The position numbers and the translations under genes are program-made. From contig NZ_OZ245041.1 of NCBI RefSeq assembly GCF_965224175.1, forward strand, positions 2,232,001-2,296,000: a stretch of DNA of 64,000 nt, given 5' to 3'. Positions 43,273 through 52,524 of this stretch are shown here, piece after piece. The stretch comes from Kordia sp965224175. GTDB lineage: Bacteria; Bacteroidota; Bacteroidia; Flavobacteriales; Flavobacteriaceae. Under the pieces are notes generated by a model. It did not search any database. It was not told where the DNA came from and was given only the letters and a program-made list of their open reading frames with translations. Numbering within the stretch: the stretch's first letter is position 1; every line of letters begins with the position of its first letter.

Positions 43273-43300
43273 AAAGCCCTGAGAAGTCAGGGCTTTTTTT
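43273..43300 (+). terminator. Intrinsic terminator of gldJ
   Basis: Stem AAAGCCCTGA (43273-43282) with TCAGGGCTTT (43287-43296), loop GAAG, followed by a T-run to 43300. The stop codon is 27 bases upstream. Confidence 0.92.
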
Positions 43301-43325
43301 CGTTTTAACTTTAATTCAATAAAAG

Positions 43326-44600
43326 ATGATTCAAGAGTTATATCAAATCTTTCAAAAGCACTCTGTCATTTCTACTGACTCAAGAAATATTACTCCTAAT
43401 TGTATATTTTTTGCGTTAAAAGGTGAAAATTTTAACGGCAACTTATATGCAAAAGATGCTTTAGAAAAAGGAGCCACTTATGCAGTCATAGACGAAGAAG
43501 ATTATATTATTTCCGAAAAAACCATTCTTGTCAAAGATGTATTAGAAACACTTCAAAAATTAGCAAATTATCACAGAAAACAATTGAATCTTCCTATTAT
43601 TGGACTCACTGGAAGCAACGGAAAGACAACTACAAAAGAGTTAATAAATACCGTATTAGCCAAAAAGTTTAAAACCGTAGCCACAAAAGGTAACCTTAAT
43701 AACCATATAGGCGTACCACTTACACTTCTTTCCATGAATTCCAATACCGAAATAGGAATTGTAGAAATGGGCGCTAATCATAAGCAAGAAATAGCTTTCT
43801 TAAGCACTATTGCCGAACCAGATTATGGATATATTACAAATTTTGGAAAGGCACACTTAGAAGGCTTTGGAGGCATAGAAGGTGTTATCATAGGAAAAAG
43901 TGAATTATACGATCACCTAAAGAGCAATGATAAATTTATTTTTGTAAACGGAAACGATTCTAAACAAGTAGAACGCACACAGGAAAGCAAAACATATACT
44001 TTTGGAAATACAAATACTAAAAGCGATATCACTATCGACTTACTAAGCGCTAATCCGATGGTAAAAGTTTCAGCAGACAATTCAGAGATTCAAAGTCAAT
44101 TAATCGGTTCTTATAATTTTTCTAACATTGCTGCCGCAATTGCTATTGGAACATATTTTAATGTTGAATTAAGCGATATTAAAGCCGCTATAGAAGCTTA
44201 CATTCCTTCTAACAATAGATCTCAGATAATTCATAAAAATAGCAACAAGATCATTTTAGATGCTTATAATGCTAACCCAACTAGCATGAAAGCCGCCTTA
44301 GATAATTTCTCTGGCTTGACTGACACTTTGAAGATTGCTTTTTTAGGCGATATGTTTGAATTAGGAGAAAGCGCTAAAGAAGAACATCAATTCATCAATG
44401 AATATGCAGCTTCTTTAAATATTCATAAGATATATTTAGTTGGAGAAAATTTTGGAAGAAGTATAAATTCAAATTCAAAAGTTGAAATACATTCTACTTT
44501 TGATTCATTAAAAGATAACTTTCCAAGAATAGAGAATAGCACCTTACTAATAAAAGGTTCAAGAGGAATGGCATTAGAACGAATTCTAGAATTATTATAA
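43326..44600 (+). CDS. murF: UDP-MurNAc-tripeptide D-Ala-D-Ala ligase
   Basis: A 424-residue peptidoglycan enzyme that joins D-Ala-D-Ala to the UDP-MurNAc tripeptide in the cytoplasm. N-terminal domain with the STDSRNITPNCIFFALKGEN start typical of MurE/MurF; GLTGSNGKTTTKELINT (ATP-binding), NIGVPLTL-type loop as NHIGVPLTLLSM, and the C-terminal DAYNANPTSMKAALDNF with GDMFELG. No missing motif. The only short intergenic space is 26 bp after the gldJ terminator; a bidirectional terminator follows at 44604. Confidence 0.95.
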   Translation: MIQELYQIFQKHSVISTDSRNITPNCIFFALKGENFNGNLYAKDALEKGATYAVIDEEDYIISEKTILVKDVLETLQKLANYHRKQLNLPIIGLTGSNGKTTTKELINTVLAKKFKTVATKGNLNNHIGVPLTLLSMNSNTEIGIVEMGANHKQEIAFLSTIAEPDYGYITNFGKAHLEGFGGIEGVIIGKSELYDHLKSNDKFIFVNGNDSKQVERTQESKTYTFGNTNTKSDITIDLLSANPMVKVSADNSEIQSQLIGSYNFSNIAAAIAIGTYFNVELSDIKAAIEAYIPSNNRSQIIHKNSNKIILDAYNANPTSMKAALDNFSGLTDTLKIAFLGDMFELGESAKEEHQFINEYAASLNIHKIYLVGENFGRSINSNSKVEIHSTFDSLKDNFPRIENSTLLIKGSRGMALERILELL

Positions 44601-44603
44601 ACT

Positions 44604-44635
44604 AAAAAAAGCTTCTCTTTTGAGAAGCTTTTTTT
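44604..44635. terminator. Bidirectional terminator, murF / tRNA-Val pair
   Basis: Stem AAGCTTCTC (44609-44617) with GAGAAGCTT (44622-44630), loop TTTT, flanked by A-run 44604-44610 and T-run 44629-44635. It serves the plus-strand murF and the minus-strand tRNAs that converge on it. Confidence 0.9.
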
Positions 44636-44636
44636 G

Positions 44637-44711
44637 TGGGTAATACTGGATTCGAACCAGTGACCCCCTGCTTGTAAGGCAGGTGCTCTGAACCAGCTGA
44701 GCTAATCACCC
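44637..44711 (-). tRNA. tRNA-Val (anticodon TAC)
   Basis: 75 bases: acceptor GGGTGAT pairs with ATTACCC (one G-T), D-arm TTAGCTCAGCTGGTTCAGAGC, anticodon stem CCTGC/GCAGG with loop CTTACAA (anticodon TAC, Val), T-arm CTGGTTCGAATCCAG. Discriminator A; CCA is not encoded. A second almost identical tRNA gene lies 24 bases upstream on the same strand. Confidence 0.97.
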
Positions 44712-44735
44712 GAAGTTCATTTTTCAATAAGATTG

Positions 44736-44810
44736 TGGGCGATACTGGATTCGAACCAGTGACCCCCTGCTTGTAAGGCAGGTGCTCTGAACCAACTGAG
44801 CTAATCGCCC
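44736..44810 (-). tRNA. tRNA-Val (anticodon TAC), second copy
   Basis: 75 bases, identical in the anticodon and T-arms to the neighbouring tRNA; it differs in the acceptor (GGGCGAT / ATCGCCC) and by one D-loop base. CCA not encoded. The two tRNAs are separated by 24 bases and share one direction, so they are probably cut from one transcript together with or behind folC. Confidence 0.97.
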
Positions 44811-44877
44811 TTATTGCTAATAGCGGATGCAAATATAGAATACATTTTATATCTAGCAAAATTTAATTTAAAAAATT

Positions 44878-46098
44878 TTAAACTATTTCTGCCACAACGA
44901 ATGAACTACCTCCTATATAAATAACATCATGCTTTGCTGCTTTTATTCTTGCATTTCCATACGCTTCTGAAACTGAATCGTATACATTACCAACCAATCC
45001 ATACTCATTAGCTTTTCGTTGCAATTCTAAAACTTCTAAACTTCGATTTATTTTTGGAGCACAAAAGTAATAGATCGCTTTTTTAGGAAGTAATGGAAGG
45101 ATATCCTCTAAATTTTTATCATTAACCACTCCAAAAACTAAGCGTAAAGTTTCAAATTTTTCTTTTTGAAGTTGTCGCATCGTTATTTCCAAACCTTCTT
45201 TATTATGAGCCGTATCACATATTGTTTTTGGTTTCTCTGCAATGATTTGCCATCGTCCTTGTAAGTTTGTATTACGAACTGTGTTTAATAATCCGTTTTT
45301 AATCTGTTTTTCTTGTATTTGAAAGCCTTTTAGTAAACGAATGGCTTGTACCGCAGATTTGTAGTTTTTCTGCTGGTAATCGCCTAATAAGTCAGTTTTA
45401 TAAATTTCTTGAATCGTTTTTTCTGCCAGATATATTGCTGCATTTTCCCCTTTTGCTTTTTCAATAAAGACAGGAAAGGTTTCTTTATGATATTCTCCTA
45501 TGACTACAGGAATATTTTTTTTGATGATTCCCGCTTTCTCTGAAGCAATTTTCGGCAGCGTATTCCCTAAAAATTTGACATGATCTAATCCGATGTTTGT
45601 AATTACACTTACTTCTGGTGTAATGATGTTAGTAGAGTCTAATCTACCGCCTAAACCAACTTCAATAATAGCTATATCTACTTTCTGCTTTGCAAAATAG
45701 TCAAATGCCATCGCCGCTGTCATTTCAAAGAAAGACAGTTTTTCAGTTTCAATGTATGATTTGTTTTCTTTTACAAACTTAATTGCACTTTCTTTCAAAA
45801 TCATTTCTCCATTGACACGAATACGCTCTCTGAAATCTTTTAAGTGTGGTGATGTATACAATCCGACTTTATAACCTGCTTCTTGTAATATAGAAGCTAT
45901 CATGTGACTCGTAGAACCTTTTCCGTTGGTTCCGGCCACATGAACGCTTTTGAATGCTTTTTCTGGTGATTTTAGATGTTTTGTAAAATTGGTGATTTTT
46001 ATCAAATCCCAAGCTGTATCATCATTTGATGCTCCTTTTTTTTGATATGATGATTCAAATTGCTCTTGCAACCATTCGTTTGCTTGCTTATCAGTCAT
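44878..46098 (-). CDS. folC: Folylpolyglutamate synthase / dihydrofolate synthase
   Basis: A 406-residue ATP-dependent ligase that adds glutamate to folates. GTNGKGSTSHMIASILQEAG is the ATP loop, FFEMTAAMAFDYFAKQKVD and EVGLGGRLDSTNII follow the Mur-ligase order, and DHVKFLGNTLPKIASEKAGI is the family block. C-terminal domain with AHNKEGLEITM. Intact and normal length. It starts 12 bp after the TonB-like gene and continues the minus-strand run from anmK. Confidence 0.93.
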   Translation of the reverse strand: MTDKQANEWLQEQFESSYQKKGASNDDTAWDLIKITNFTKHLKSPEKAFKSVHVAGTNGKGSTSHMIASILQEAGYKVGLYTSPHLKDFRERIRVNGEMILKESAIKFVKENKSYIETEKLSFFEMTAAMAFDYFAKQKVDIAIIEVGLGGRLDSTNIITPEVSVITNIGLDHVKFLGNTLPKIASEKAGIIKKNIPVVIGEYHKETFPVFIEKAKGENAAIYLAEKTIQEIYKTDLLGDYQQKNYKSAVQAIRLLKGFQIQEKQIKNGLLNTVRNTNLQGRWQIIAEKPKTICDTAHNKEGLEITMRQLQKEKFETLRLVFGVVNDKNLEDILPLLPKKAIYYFCAPKINRSLEVLELQRKANEYGLVGNVYDSVSEAYGNARIKAAKHDVIYIGGSSFVVAEIV

Positions 46099-46110
46099 TT
46101 AGAATAATTA

Positions 46111-47007
46111 CTATTGACCTAATTTGAAGTTTACTACAATAAATCCAACTTGCTTAGATGGCGCCTTGTTGTCAGCATTCCATTTGTATGTTTTAGCTGT
46201 TTTTATGGCAGCATCTATTAAACATTGTTCTGTACTTGTAGATCCTTTAGGATTGTATGAAGCATCCGTTACTTGTCCTTTTCTATTTACTTTGATAGCA
46301 ACAACTATAGTTCCGTCTTTATCACATTCCTGCACAAATTTATCGCTTGCGAGTTTACTTCTTCCGTTCAATCCAAAACCTCCAGCGCCGCCATTTCCAG
46401 AACCTGGAGCTCCATAGTAGCTCGCCGCATATGGATCTCCTTTTGGATCTCCTTTATCGCCTTCTCCATCACCCGGACCTTCGCCTCCATCTTCCGTCCC
46501 ATCGGAATTATTTACGCCATTCATCATAGCATCTAGTTTGGCTCTTTTCTCGGCTTGCTCTTGTTTTAATTTTTCTTCTGCTTCTCTTTTTTCTTTTGCA
46601 ATACGATCTGCTTCAGCTTTCGCTTTTTTAGCTTCTTCATCAGCTTTACGTTTAGCTTCTTCTGCTTTTTTGATCGCTATTGACTCTTCAGAATCTTGCG
46701 TAACCACTTCTTCAGAAGCAGTTTCTGTAGGCGTTGTTTCTGGTTGCTCTTCTGGTTGCGCTTCCGTTTCCTGTGGCTCTACTTCTTTTGGTTGTTCTAC
46801 TGGAGCCGTTTTTGGCTTTAAAGCTGCTTTTGGCTGCACATTACCGCTACCAGTATTGGTAGTTCCGAAGTTTACTGCAATACCGCTTTCCTCTGGCGGA
46901 TCTAGATATCGCATCCCAAAGAAAAACATTAGAAATAATAAAAAAATCATTAATACCGTAGTAATCGTTGCTGATTTTCGTTTGTGTTCTGTGTTTAATA
47001 ATGACAT
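46111..47007 (-). CDS. TonB-like energy transducer
   Basis: A 298-residue protein with one N-terminal helix (TTVLMIFLLFLMFFFGMRYL), a long Pro/Glu/Lys- and Ala/Lys/Glu-rich region (about 50-170, including a charged helix), a Gly-rich stretch (~170-205) and a C-terminal domain (~215-298) with a TonB-type fold: TIVVAIKVNRKGQVTDASYN, CLIDAAIKTAKTYKWN. It spans the periplasm to pass the ExbB/ExbD proton-motive energy to outer-membrane receptors. It lies 6 bp after one exbD gene and 12 bp before folC. Confidence 0.85.
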   Translation of the reverse strand: MSLLNTEHKRKSATITTVLMIFLLFLMFFFGMRYLDPPEESGIAVNFGTTNTGSGNVQPKAALKPKTAPVEQPKEVEPQETEAQPEEQPETTPTETASEEVVTQDSEESIAIKKAEEAKRKADEEAKKAKAEADRIAKEKREAEEKLKQEQAEKRAKLDAMMNGVNNSDGTEDGGEGPGDGEGDKGDPKGDPYAASYYGAPGSGNGGAGGFGLNGRSKLASDKFVQECDKDGTIVVAIKVNRKGQVTDASYNPKGSTSTEQCLIDAAIKTAKTYKWNADNKAPSKQVGFIVVNFKLGQ

Positions 47008-47013
47008 AATCTT

Positions 47014-47385
47014 CTATTTTGGAGAAACTTCCACAACAATATCATAATTGCCTTTTTGGAGAATTTCTAAGATTTCTAATGTTGTTTTTGAAAGCAAATC
47101 ATGAGATTCATATCGTATTGTTACGTTTTTTACTCCATTAGATTTTGATTTCAAAATTTCTGCTACATCTTCTTTTACTACTTTTTTAGCGTCAATATAT
47201 ATTTTTTCGTATCTACTGATGCGTACATGAATTTCATTTGCCTTAGTAGATTTTGACACCTCAACTTTTTCAGAGTAATTTTCAATGTATCGTGCAAAAT
47301 ACACCAAACCCAACAAAAATATCACACCCACAATGAAAACGAATGGTATGTTAAACTTTTTGTTTCTCGTTTCAAGCAAACTCAT
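47014..47385 (-). CDS. exbD: ExbD/TolR-type protein
   Basis: A 123-residue ExbD-like protein with a short cytoplasmic N-terminus, one helix at about 13-33 (FVFIVGVIFLLGLVYFARYI) and a ~80-residue periplasmic domain. The pore-lining Asp of ExbD is not obvious in this copy; the other copy (47385-47771) has it. Its start overlaps the end of the second exbD gene by one base. It works with ExbB and the TonB-like protein. Confidence 0.8.
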   Translation of the reverse strand: MSLLETRNKKFNIPFVFIVGVIFLLGLVYFARYIENYSEKVEVSKSTKANEIHVRISRYEKIYIDAKKVVKEDVAEILKSKSNGVKNVTIRYESHDLLSKTTLEILEILQKGNYDIVVEVSPK

Positions 47386-47771
47386 TATTGAGGACGAACC
47401 GCTAGAATAATTTTGTATTTGTTTCTATTAGCTATATCCATGATATTCACTGCTTTTTCAATAGGAACACCTTCTTCAGCTCTTAATATTACTGTAGGCT
47501 CTGTTTGACCTCTCAGTTTTGCTTGTAATTTCGACTCTACTTGGCTCGCTCTTACACGATCTGAATCTATATATATTTCTAAATTCTTTTTTATACTTAC
47601 AGATACGTTTTGCGTATTCGTTGATTTCCCTTTTGCTTTTGGCAATAGTAAATCGAGTGCATTTGGCGAATTGGATGTTAACATAAAAAACACCAATAGC
47701 AGGAACACGATGTCTGTCATAGACGACATACTAAATTCTGGACTTACTTTGTTTCTACCTTTTAACTTCAT
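47385..47771 (-). CDS. exbD: ExbD/TolR-type protein
   Basis: A 128-residue ExbD. FSMSSMTDIVFLLLVFFMLTS contains the membrane Asp expected for proton conduction. The periplasmic domain has ALDLLLPKAKGKS and later IMDIANRNKYKIILAVRPQ. This is the standard ExbD; two ExbD genes next to one ExbB are common in Bacteroidota. Overlaps the second copy by one base and follows exbB after 9 bp. Confidence 0.93.
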   Translation of the reverse strand: MKLKGRNKVSPEFSMSSMTDIVFLLLVFFMLTSNSPNALDLLLPKAKGKSTNTQNVSVSIKKNLEIYIDSDRVRASQVESKLQAKLRGQTEPTVILRAEEGVPIEKAVNIMDIANRNKYKIILAVRPQ

Positions 47772-47780
47772 AGAGTAAGT

Positions 47781-48476
47781 TTATACAGGTTCATTTAATA
47801 AATCTAAGAAATCTACTGCATTTGCTTCCATTTGATGCACCACTTTGTTTGTTTTTACTACTAAGTGATTATATCCTATGTATGCAATAATACCTACTAT
47901 TAAACCTGCTACCGTTGTTGTCATCGCTGTATAGATACCACTCGCTAACGATCCCATTTCTGCTTGACCTCCACTTGTAGCCATTTCATGGAATGCCAAG
48001 ATCATACCAATTACAGTTCCTAAGAAACCAATCATTGGTGCAGCACCAGCTACAGTTGCCAAAATACTTACATTTTTTTCCAGTTTGTATACTTCTAACA
48101 CACCTGCATTTTCAATAGCTTTGTTGATATCTTCTAACGGCTTTCCAATTCTTGAAATTCCTTTTTCCGTTAAACGTGCTACTGGCGAATCTGTTTGAGA
48201 ACACAACATCTTAGCAGCATCTAACTTTCCGCTAGAGACATTATCCTTAATTTGATTCATGAAGTTTTTATCAATCCTAGAAGCGGCTTTTATTGCAAAT
48301 ATTCGTTCAAAATAGATATATAAAGCTACTGCTAATAAAAGAAGTAATACGCTTATGATAATAATACTTCCTATTCCTCCATTGACTACTAATTCGTAAA
48401 TCGAAAGTGTTTGCTCTTGAACTTCAGCTGCATCTTCTGGGTTAGCAGCATCTTTTACTGACTGTAATAGTAACAT
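47781..48476 (-). CDS. exbB: MotA/TolQ/ExbB proton channel
   Basis: A 231-residue membrane protein with three helices: residues ~35-55 (IIIISVLLLLLAVALYIYF), ~125-150 (ATVAGAAPMIGFLGTVIGMI) and ~165-190 (GIYTAMTTTVAGLIVGIIAY). The conserved core Gly/Pro/Thr pattern of the second and third helix marks ExbB/TolQ. With the two ExbD proteins and the TonB-like protein it forms the energy module for outer-membrane uptake. First gene of that set; 53 bp from nhaD upstream. Confidence 0.93.
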   Translation of the reverse strand: MLLLQSVKDAANPEDAAEVQEQTLSIYELVVNGGIGSIIIISVLLLLLAVALYIYFERIFAIKAASRIDKNFMNQIKDNVSSGKLDAAKMLCSQTDSPVARLTEKGISRIGKPLEDINKAIENAGVLEVYKLEKNVSILATVAGAAPMIGFLGTVIGMILAFHEMATSGGQAEMGSLASGIYTAMTTTVAGLIVGIIAYIGYNHLVVKTNKVVHQMEANAVDFLDLLNEPV

Positions 48477-48529
48477 ATGTGTTTTTTGATTTAAACTATA
48501 TAACGTTTATTTTTTTATTTAAGTATACT

Positions 48530-49945
48530 TTAGAACAAGGTTCGCATGATCATAAATGCTGCTGATCCAACTACGAATCCAATTAAAGCCAACCAAGCTA
48601 TTTTTTTGAGATACCAAAAGAAATCAATTTTTTCCATTCCCATTGCTACAACTCCAGCCGCAGAACCTATGATTAACATACTTCCTCCAGTTCCGGCTGC
48701 GAAAGCAATAAAATGCCATAATTCATGATCTAAAGGTTCAGTAAACATTCCTAAACTTGCTGCAACTAATGGCACATTGTCAATTACCGCAGATCCAACT
48801 CCAAGCAACATCACTACTAAATCAGAAACGCCGCCTTCATGCATTTCAGTTCCTAATTGTGGCGTTGCAGTTTTTAACCAGTCTGCAAAACCAAATAATA
48901 ATCCTAGAGATTCTAATGCTGCAACTGCCATTAATATTCCTAAGAAGAATAAGATACTTGGCAATTCAATTTTTGATAGTGAATGATGCACTGGACTATG
49001 ATGCGCTGCCATGGCATTTTCTGTATCAACATCATGCCCTTCATTGGCGCCAACTGCAGACATACTAAATTTCGTATTACTATATAATTCTGCAAATATT
49101 GCAACTATAGCTAATGACAACATCATTCCTACATATGGAGGTAAATGTGTTACTACTTTAAAGACAGGTACAAAAATAATTGCAGATAGTCCTAAATACA
49201 ACATTGTTGGTCCAAAACGATGCGTTTTCTTATCCTCAGTTTCTTCTTCTTCAGGAAGGTTTCCTTGAAAAGGCTTTAAGAATGACGCTATAAATGTTGG
49301 CACCAACATACATAGTAAAGATGGAATGAATAAGTATGCTAGTAATTTTCCAGTAGATACTTTGTTACCAATCCATAACATTGTCGTTGTCACATCTCCA
49401 ATTGGAGACCAAGCTCCACCTGCATTTGCCGCGATAATTATTAAACCTGCATACCATACACGGATGCTTCTATCTCCAATAATTTTCTGCAAGATTGAAA
49501 TCAATACAATTGTCGCTGTTAAGTTATCAATGATAGCAGATAGTATAAATGCTAAGAAAGCAAAAATCCATAAGACACGTTTTTTACTTCTTGTTTTAAT
49601 AAAACCTTTAATTGTGGCAAATCCATTGAAATAATCAATAATTTCCACAATAGTCATAGCTCCAAGTAAGAAGACTAATATTTCGGCGGTTTTTCCTAAA
49701 TGATGCAGTAATGTTTCTTCCATGAGATGCATCTTGTCAGATTTTTCCATGCCGCCAAAGTTTTCGACGAGTGCATGTGCTCCTGAATCAAACCAATTTT
49801 GAAAGTCTTCAATTCCGAAAGCAATGAATGCCCAACATATCGCCATCATGGCTAATGCGGGAATAAGCTTATCTATTTTTAAGTTATGTTCTAAGGTTAT
49901 CGCTAAATATCCTATGACAAATACGGCTATTATTGCTGATTCCAT
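48530..49945 (-). CDS. nhaD: NhaD-type sodium/proton antiporter
   Basis: A 471-residue membrane protein with about 12 helices. HLGKTAEILVFLLGAMTIVE, FILSAIIDNLTATIVLISIL, IIAANAGGAWSPIGDVTTTM and GVGSAVIDNVPLVAASLGMF are the paired-repeat blocks of the NhaD family (ArsB/NhaD clan), including the DNLT and DNVP motifs. It exports Na+ for H+ in a marine bacterium. It lies 23 bp after the dehydrogenase gene and 53 bp before exbB, so a shared transcript is plausible. Confidence 0.92.
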   Translation of the reverse strand: MESAIIAVFVIGYLAITLEHNLKIDKLIPALAMMAICWAFIAFGIEDFQNWFDSGAHALVENFGGMEKSDKMHLMEETLLHHLGKTAEILVFLLGAMTIVEIIDYFNGFATIKGFIKTRSKKRVLWIFAFLAFILSAIIDNLTATIVLISILQKIIGDRSIRVWYAGLIIIAANAGGAWSPIGDVTTTMLWIGNKVSTGKLLAYLFIPSLLCMLVPTFIASFLKPFQGNLPEEEETEDKKTHRFGPTMLYLGLSAIIFVPVFKVVTHLPPYVGMMLSLAIVAIFAELYSNTKFSMSAVGANEGHDVDTENAMAAHHSPVHHSLSKIELPSILFFLGILMAVAALESLGLLFGFADWLKTATPQLGTEMHEGGVSDLVVMLLGVGSAVIDNVPLVAASLGMFTEPLDHELWHFIAFAAGTGGSMLIIGSAAGVVAMGMEKIDFFWYLKKIAWLALIGFVVGSAAFMIMRTLF

Positions 49946-49968
49946 TTGCTGTTTTTATAAGTTGATGG

Positions 49969-51195
49969 TTATACTAATTCTTTTAATGCTATTTCAAAAG
50001 CAGTCTTACTTACATCTACTTTTGAAGCATTACGCTTAAATGTGTTTTGTAACGCTTTTTTGATAATTTTAGAAGTATCTTCAAAGATAGCTTCATCTGT
50101 CATTGCTACTCTACGTTCCATAAAATATGCAAATACTCTCGCCATTCCACAGTTAGAGATGAAATCAGGAATTAAGCTTACTTTTTGATCTGCATGCTCC
50201 ATAATTGGTCCGAAGAAAATTTCTTTATCGGCAAATGGTACATTAGCTCCACAAGTAATTACTTCTAATCCTGTATCAATCATTTTATCAATTTGTTCTT
50301 GAGTAATCAGCCTAGAAGCTGCACATGGTGCAAAAATTTCCGTTGGCAATTCCCAGATACGTTGATTCATTTCTTCAAAAGAAATCATATTATCAGCAAC
50401 AAGTGTGTTTCCGTCTTTCTTTAAGAAATAGTTTTTAATTTCTTCATACGAAAATCCTTCCTCATTTATCACTCCGCCAACTCTGTCAATGATTCCTACT
50501 ATTTTTGCACCCATTTGCGCTAAGTAATACGCTGCTGCTGCACCAACATTTCCAAATCCTTGTACAATAGCTCGTTTTCCTTCAATTGATCCGCCATAGA
50601 TATCGTAGAAATGGCGTGCTGCTTCAGCGACACCAAATCCTGTAATCATGTCTGCAACTGTATATTTTTTAGTTACATCAGGAGAATATTGAGTGCTTTC
50701 AATGACTTTGATCACACCTAAACGTAACTGACCAATTCTATTGATTTTATCTGCTTCCGTAGGCTTAAAGTGTCCATTAAAAACTCCTTCTTGTGGATGC
50801 CATACTCCGCTATCTTCTGTGATTGGAATTACTTCATGAATTTCATCTACATTTAAATCTCCACCAGTTCCGTAGTAACTTTTCAGTAATGGAGCTACCG
50901 CTTTGTACCAACGTTTTAAGACTCCGTTTTTACGAGGATCTTGTGGATCAAAATTGATTCCTGATTTTGCTCCACCAATGGCAGGGCCAGATACCGTAAA
51001 CTTTACTTCCATTGTTTTGGCTAATGAAAGTACTTCATTCATGTCTAAGCCTTTTCGCATTCGTGTTCCTCCACCAGCTGCACCACCTCTAAGCGAATTG
51101 ATGACTGTCCATCCTTCTGCCTCTGTTTCAGGGTCTTTCCAGTTAAAAACTATTTCAGGTGCTTTGTTTTCGTATATTTTGAGTAATTCTTTCAA
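49969..51195 (-). CDS. Glu/Leu/Phe/Val-family dehydrogenase
   Basis: A 408-residue amino acid dehydrogenase. GPAIGGAKSGINFDPQDP holds the catalytic Lys region, GTGGDLNVDEIHEV and GKRAIVQGFGNVGAAAAYYL the NAD(P) Rossmann, and APCAASRLIT / ITCGANVPFADKE the later substrate blocks. Likely glutamate dehydrogenase by length and motifs, but leucine or valine specificity cannot be excluded. A candidate promoter lies at 51234-51241 (TATATTTG on the minus strand). It heads the run nhaD-exbB-exbD-exbD-tonB-folC. Confidence 0.88.
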   Translation of the reverse strand: MKELLKIYENKAPEIVFNWKDPETEAEGWTVINSLRGGAAGGGTRMRKGLDMNEVLSLAKTMEVKFTVSGPAIGGAKSGINFDPQDPRKNGVLKRWYKAVAPLLKSYYGTGGDLNVDEIHEVIPITEDSGVWHPQEGVFNGHFKPTEADKINRIGQLRLGVIKVIESTQYSPDVTKKYTVADMITGFGVAEAARHFYDIYGGSIEGKRAIVQGFGNVGAAAAYYLAQMGAKIVGIIDRVGGVINEEGFSYEEIKNYFLKKDGNTLVADNMISFEEMNQRIWELPTEIFAPCAASRLITQEQIDKMIDTGLEVITCGANVPFADKEIFFGPIMEHADQKVSLIPDFISNCGMARVFAYFMERRVAMTDEAIFEDTSKIIKKALQNTFKRNASKVDVSKTAFEIALKELV

Positions 51196-51233
51196 TTAAT
51201 TATTTTTTTATAGTCATGTTATTTCTATCCAAG

Positions 51234-51263
51234 CAAATATAGAAATTGTTCGCTTCTTTACAG
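51234..51263 (-). promoter_or_regulatory. Candidate Bacteroidota promoter of the dehydrogenase gene
   Basis: On the minus strand TATATTTG (51241-51234) matches TAnnTTTG and CTG (51263-51261) sits 19 bases upstream, one mismatch to the TTG -33 box. The -7 element is 38 bases before the start codon. Confidence 0.45.
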
Positions 51264-51285
51264 AATCCTTTTACCACTATTTAAC

Positions 51286-52341
51286 CTAATGATAATTGTA
51301 TATTTTTCCTGAGCTATGATCTTGGGTTGCTCCCGTAACACTTTTCAGACAGTTTACTTCGTTTCTCATCTTCAAAATTCCTAAAAAACCGAAGACTAAT
51401 GCTTCTTTGTATTCTATTAATTCGGCACTTGGTTTAAGTATCGAAACTTCTTTATGATATTGAATTCTTTTTATTAAATAATCATTGTATGCGCCTCCGC
51501 CGGTAACCAAAATTTTTGATCGGATTTGAAAACTACGTGCAATTTGTTTTGCCACATGTTCTGTGAATGTACGTAAAATGTCAATTTCTTTTCGCTTAAA
51601 AGCTTCTAATCGTGGAAATATTTCTTTTTGAACCCATTCTAAACCTAAAGATTTTGGTGGTTTTTGCTTGTAATATGGTAAATTATTTAATTCTGTTCCT
51701 AAAGCCATCAAGTATTCTCCTGACTTTGCAAGATTTCCTCTGTCATCATATTCAAAGCCTAATTGTTTAGCATATTTATTTAATACAATATTTACAGGAC
51801 AAATGTCATAAGCGATACGTTTTCCTTCTTTGTGAAAGGACACATTTGCAAATCCACCTAAATTTAAACAATAATCATATTCAGAGAATAATAATTCGTC
51901 TCCAATTGGCACTAATGGAGCGCCTTGTCCTCCAAACTCAACATCTTGCACTCTAAAATCACAGACTACTTTTTGTTGTATTAGTTGAGCTAAAACTTCT
52001 TGATTCCCGATTTGATATGTAATTCCGTTTTCGGGTTGATGCAAAGCTGTATGTCCATGAGAACAAACAGCATCAATGGAGGTAATTTTGTGGGTATTTA
52101 TAAATAGCTTAATTGTTTCTGCCAGATACTTAGTATATGTGGTATCAAATTCTGCCAAACGATTTTTGTCGTAATGGATTGCTTCTCGCAATTGATTTTC
52201 TAGAACTTTGGCATATGGAATCGTTTCTGCATGTAAAATAGAAAACGTCCATTTTTTCTTTTTTTCAAAATGTATATATGCTAGGTCAATTCCGTCGAGT
52301 GAAGTTCCCGACATGACACCAATCACTTTGTATGAAACCAT
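51286..52341 (-). CDS. anmK: Anhydro-N-acetylmuramic acid kinase
   Basis: A 351-residue kinase of the ASKHA fold that phosphorylates and opens anhydroMurNAc recovered from cell-wall turnover. GVMSGTSLDGIDLAYIHFEK is the phosphate-1 motif; VVCDFRVQDVEFGGQGAPLV is the substrate block, CLNLGGFANVSF the second phosphate loop and ILVTGGGAYNDYLIKRI the adenosine motif. Typical length. It is divergent from the acyl-CoA dehydrogenase and leads the minus-strand run of cell-wall and folate genes. Confidence 0.94.
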   Translation of the reverse strand: MVSYKVIGVMSGTSLDGIDLAYIHFEKKKKWTFSILHAETIPYAKVLENQLREAIHYDKNRLAEFDTTYTKYLAETIKLFINTHKITSIDAVCSHGHTALHQPENGITYQIGNQEVLAQLIQQKVVCDFRVQDVEFGGQGAPLVPIGDELLFSEYDYCLNLGGFANVSFHKEGKRIAYDICPVNIVLNKYAKQLGFEYDDRGNLAKSGEYLMALGTELNNLPYYKQKPPKSLGLEWVQKEIFPRLEAFKRKEIDILRTFTEHVAKQIARSFQIRSKILVTGGGAYNDYLIKRIQYHKEVSILKPSAELIEYKEALVFGFLGILKMRNEVNCLKSVTGATQDHSSGKIYNYH

Positions 52342-52454
52342 TTTGTAAAATTATTTAATTTTTACCGTTTGCTTTTCACTTTTAAGATAATATTCACATT
52401 ATAGAGAATTACAATTTAGAAAAATTAAAGATTCTTAAAAATACGCCTTGATTA

Positions 52455-52485
52455 TTGAAAATCTGCTATTTTAAGATTATCTTTG
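52455..52485 (+). promoter_or_regulatory. Candidate Bacteroidota promoter of the acyl-CoA dehydrogenase gene
   Basis: TTG (52455-52457) and TATCTTTG (52478-52485) are separated by 20 bases, within the 17-23 range of the TTG / TAnnTTTG consensus known in Flavobacterium. The start codon is 39 bases further on. Confidence 0.6.
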
Positions 52486-52524
52486 TGCGACTTTTTTAAA
52501 TATACATTAATACAATATACAGTT

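Noticed and set aside
44602..44859. Open frame on the minus strand over both tRNA genes
   Set aside because: It is a translation of the two repeated tRNA sequences; the internal repeat in the protein comes from the tRNA duplication.
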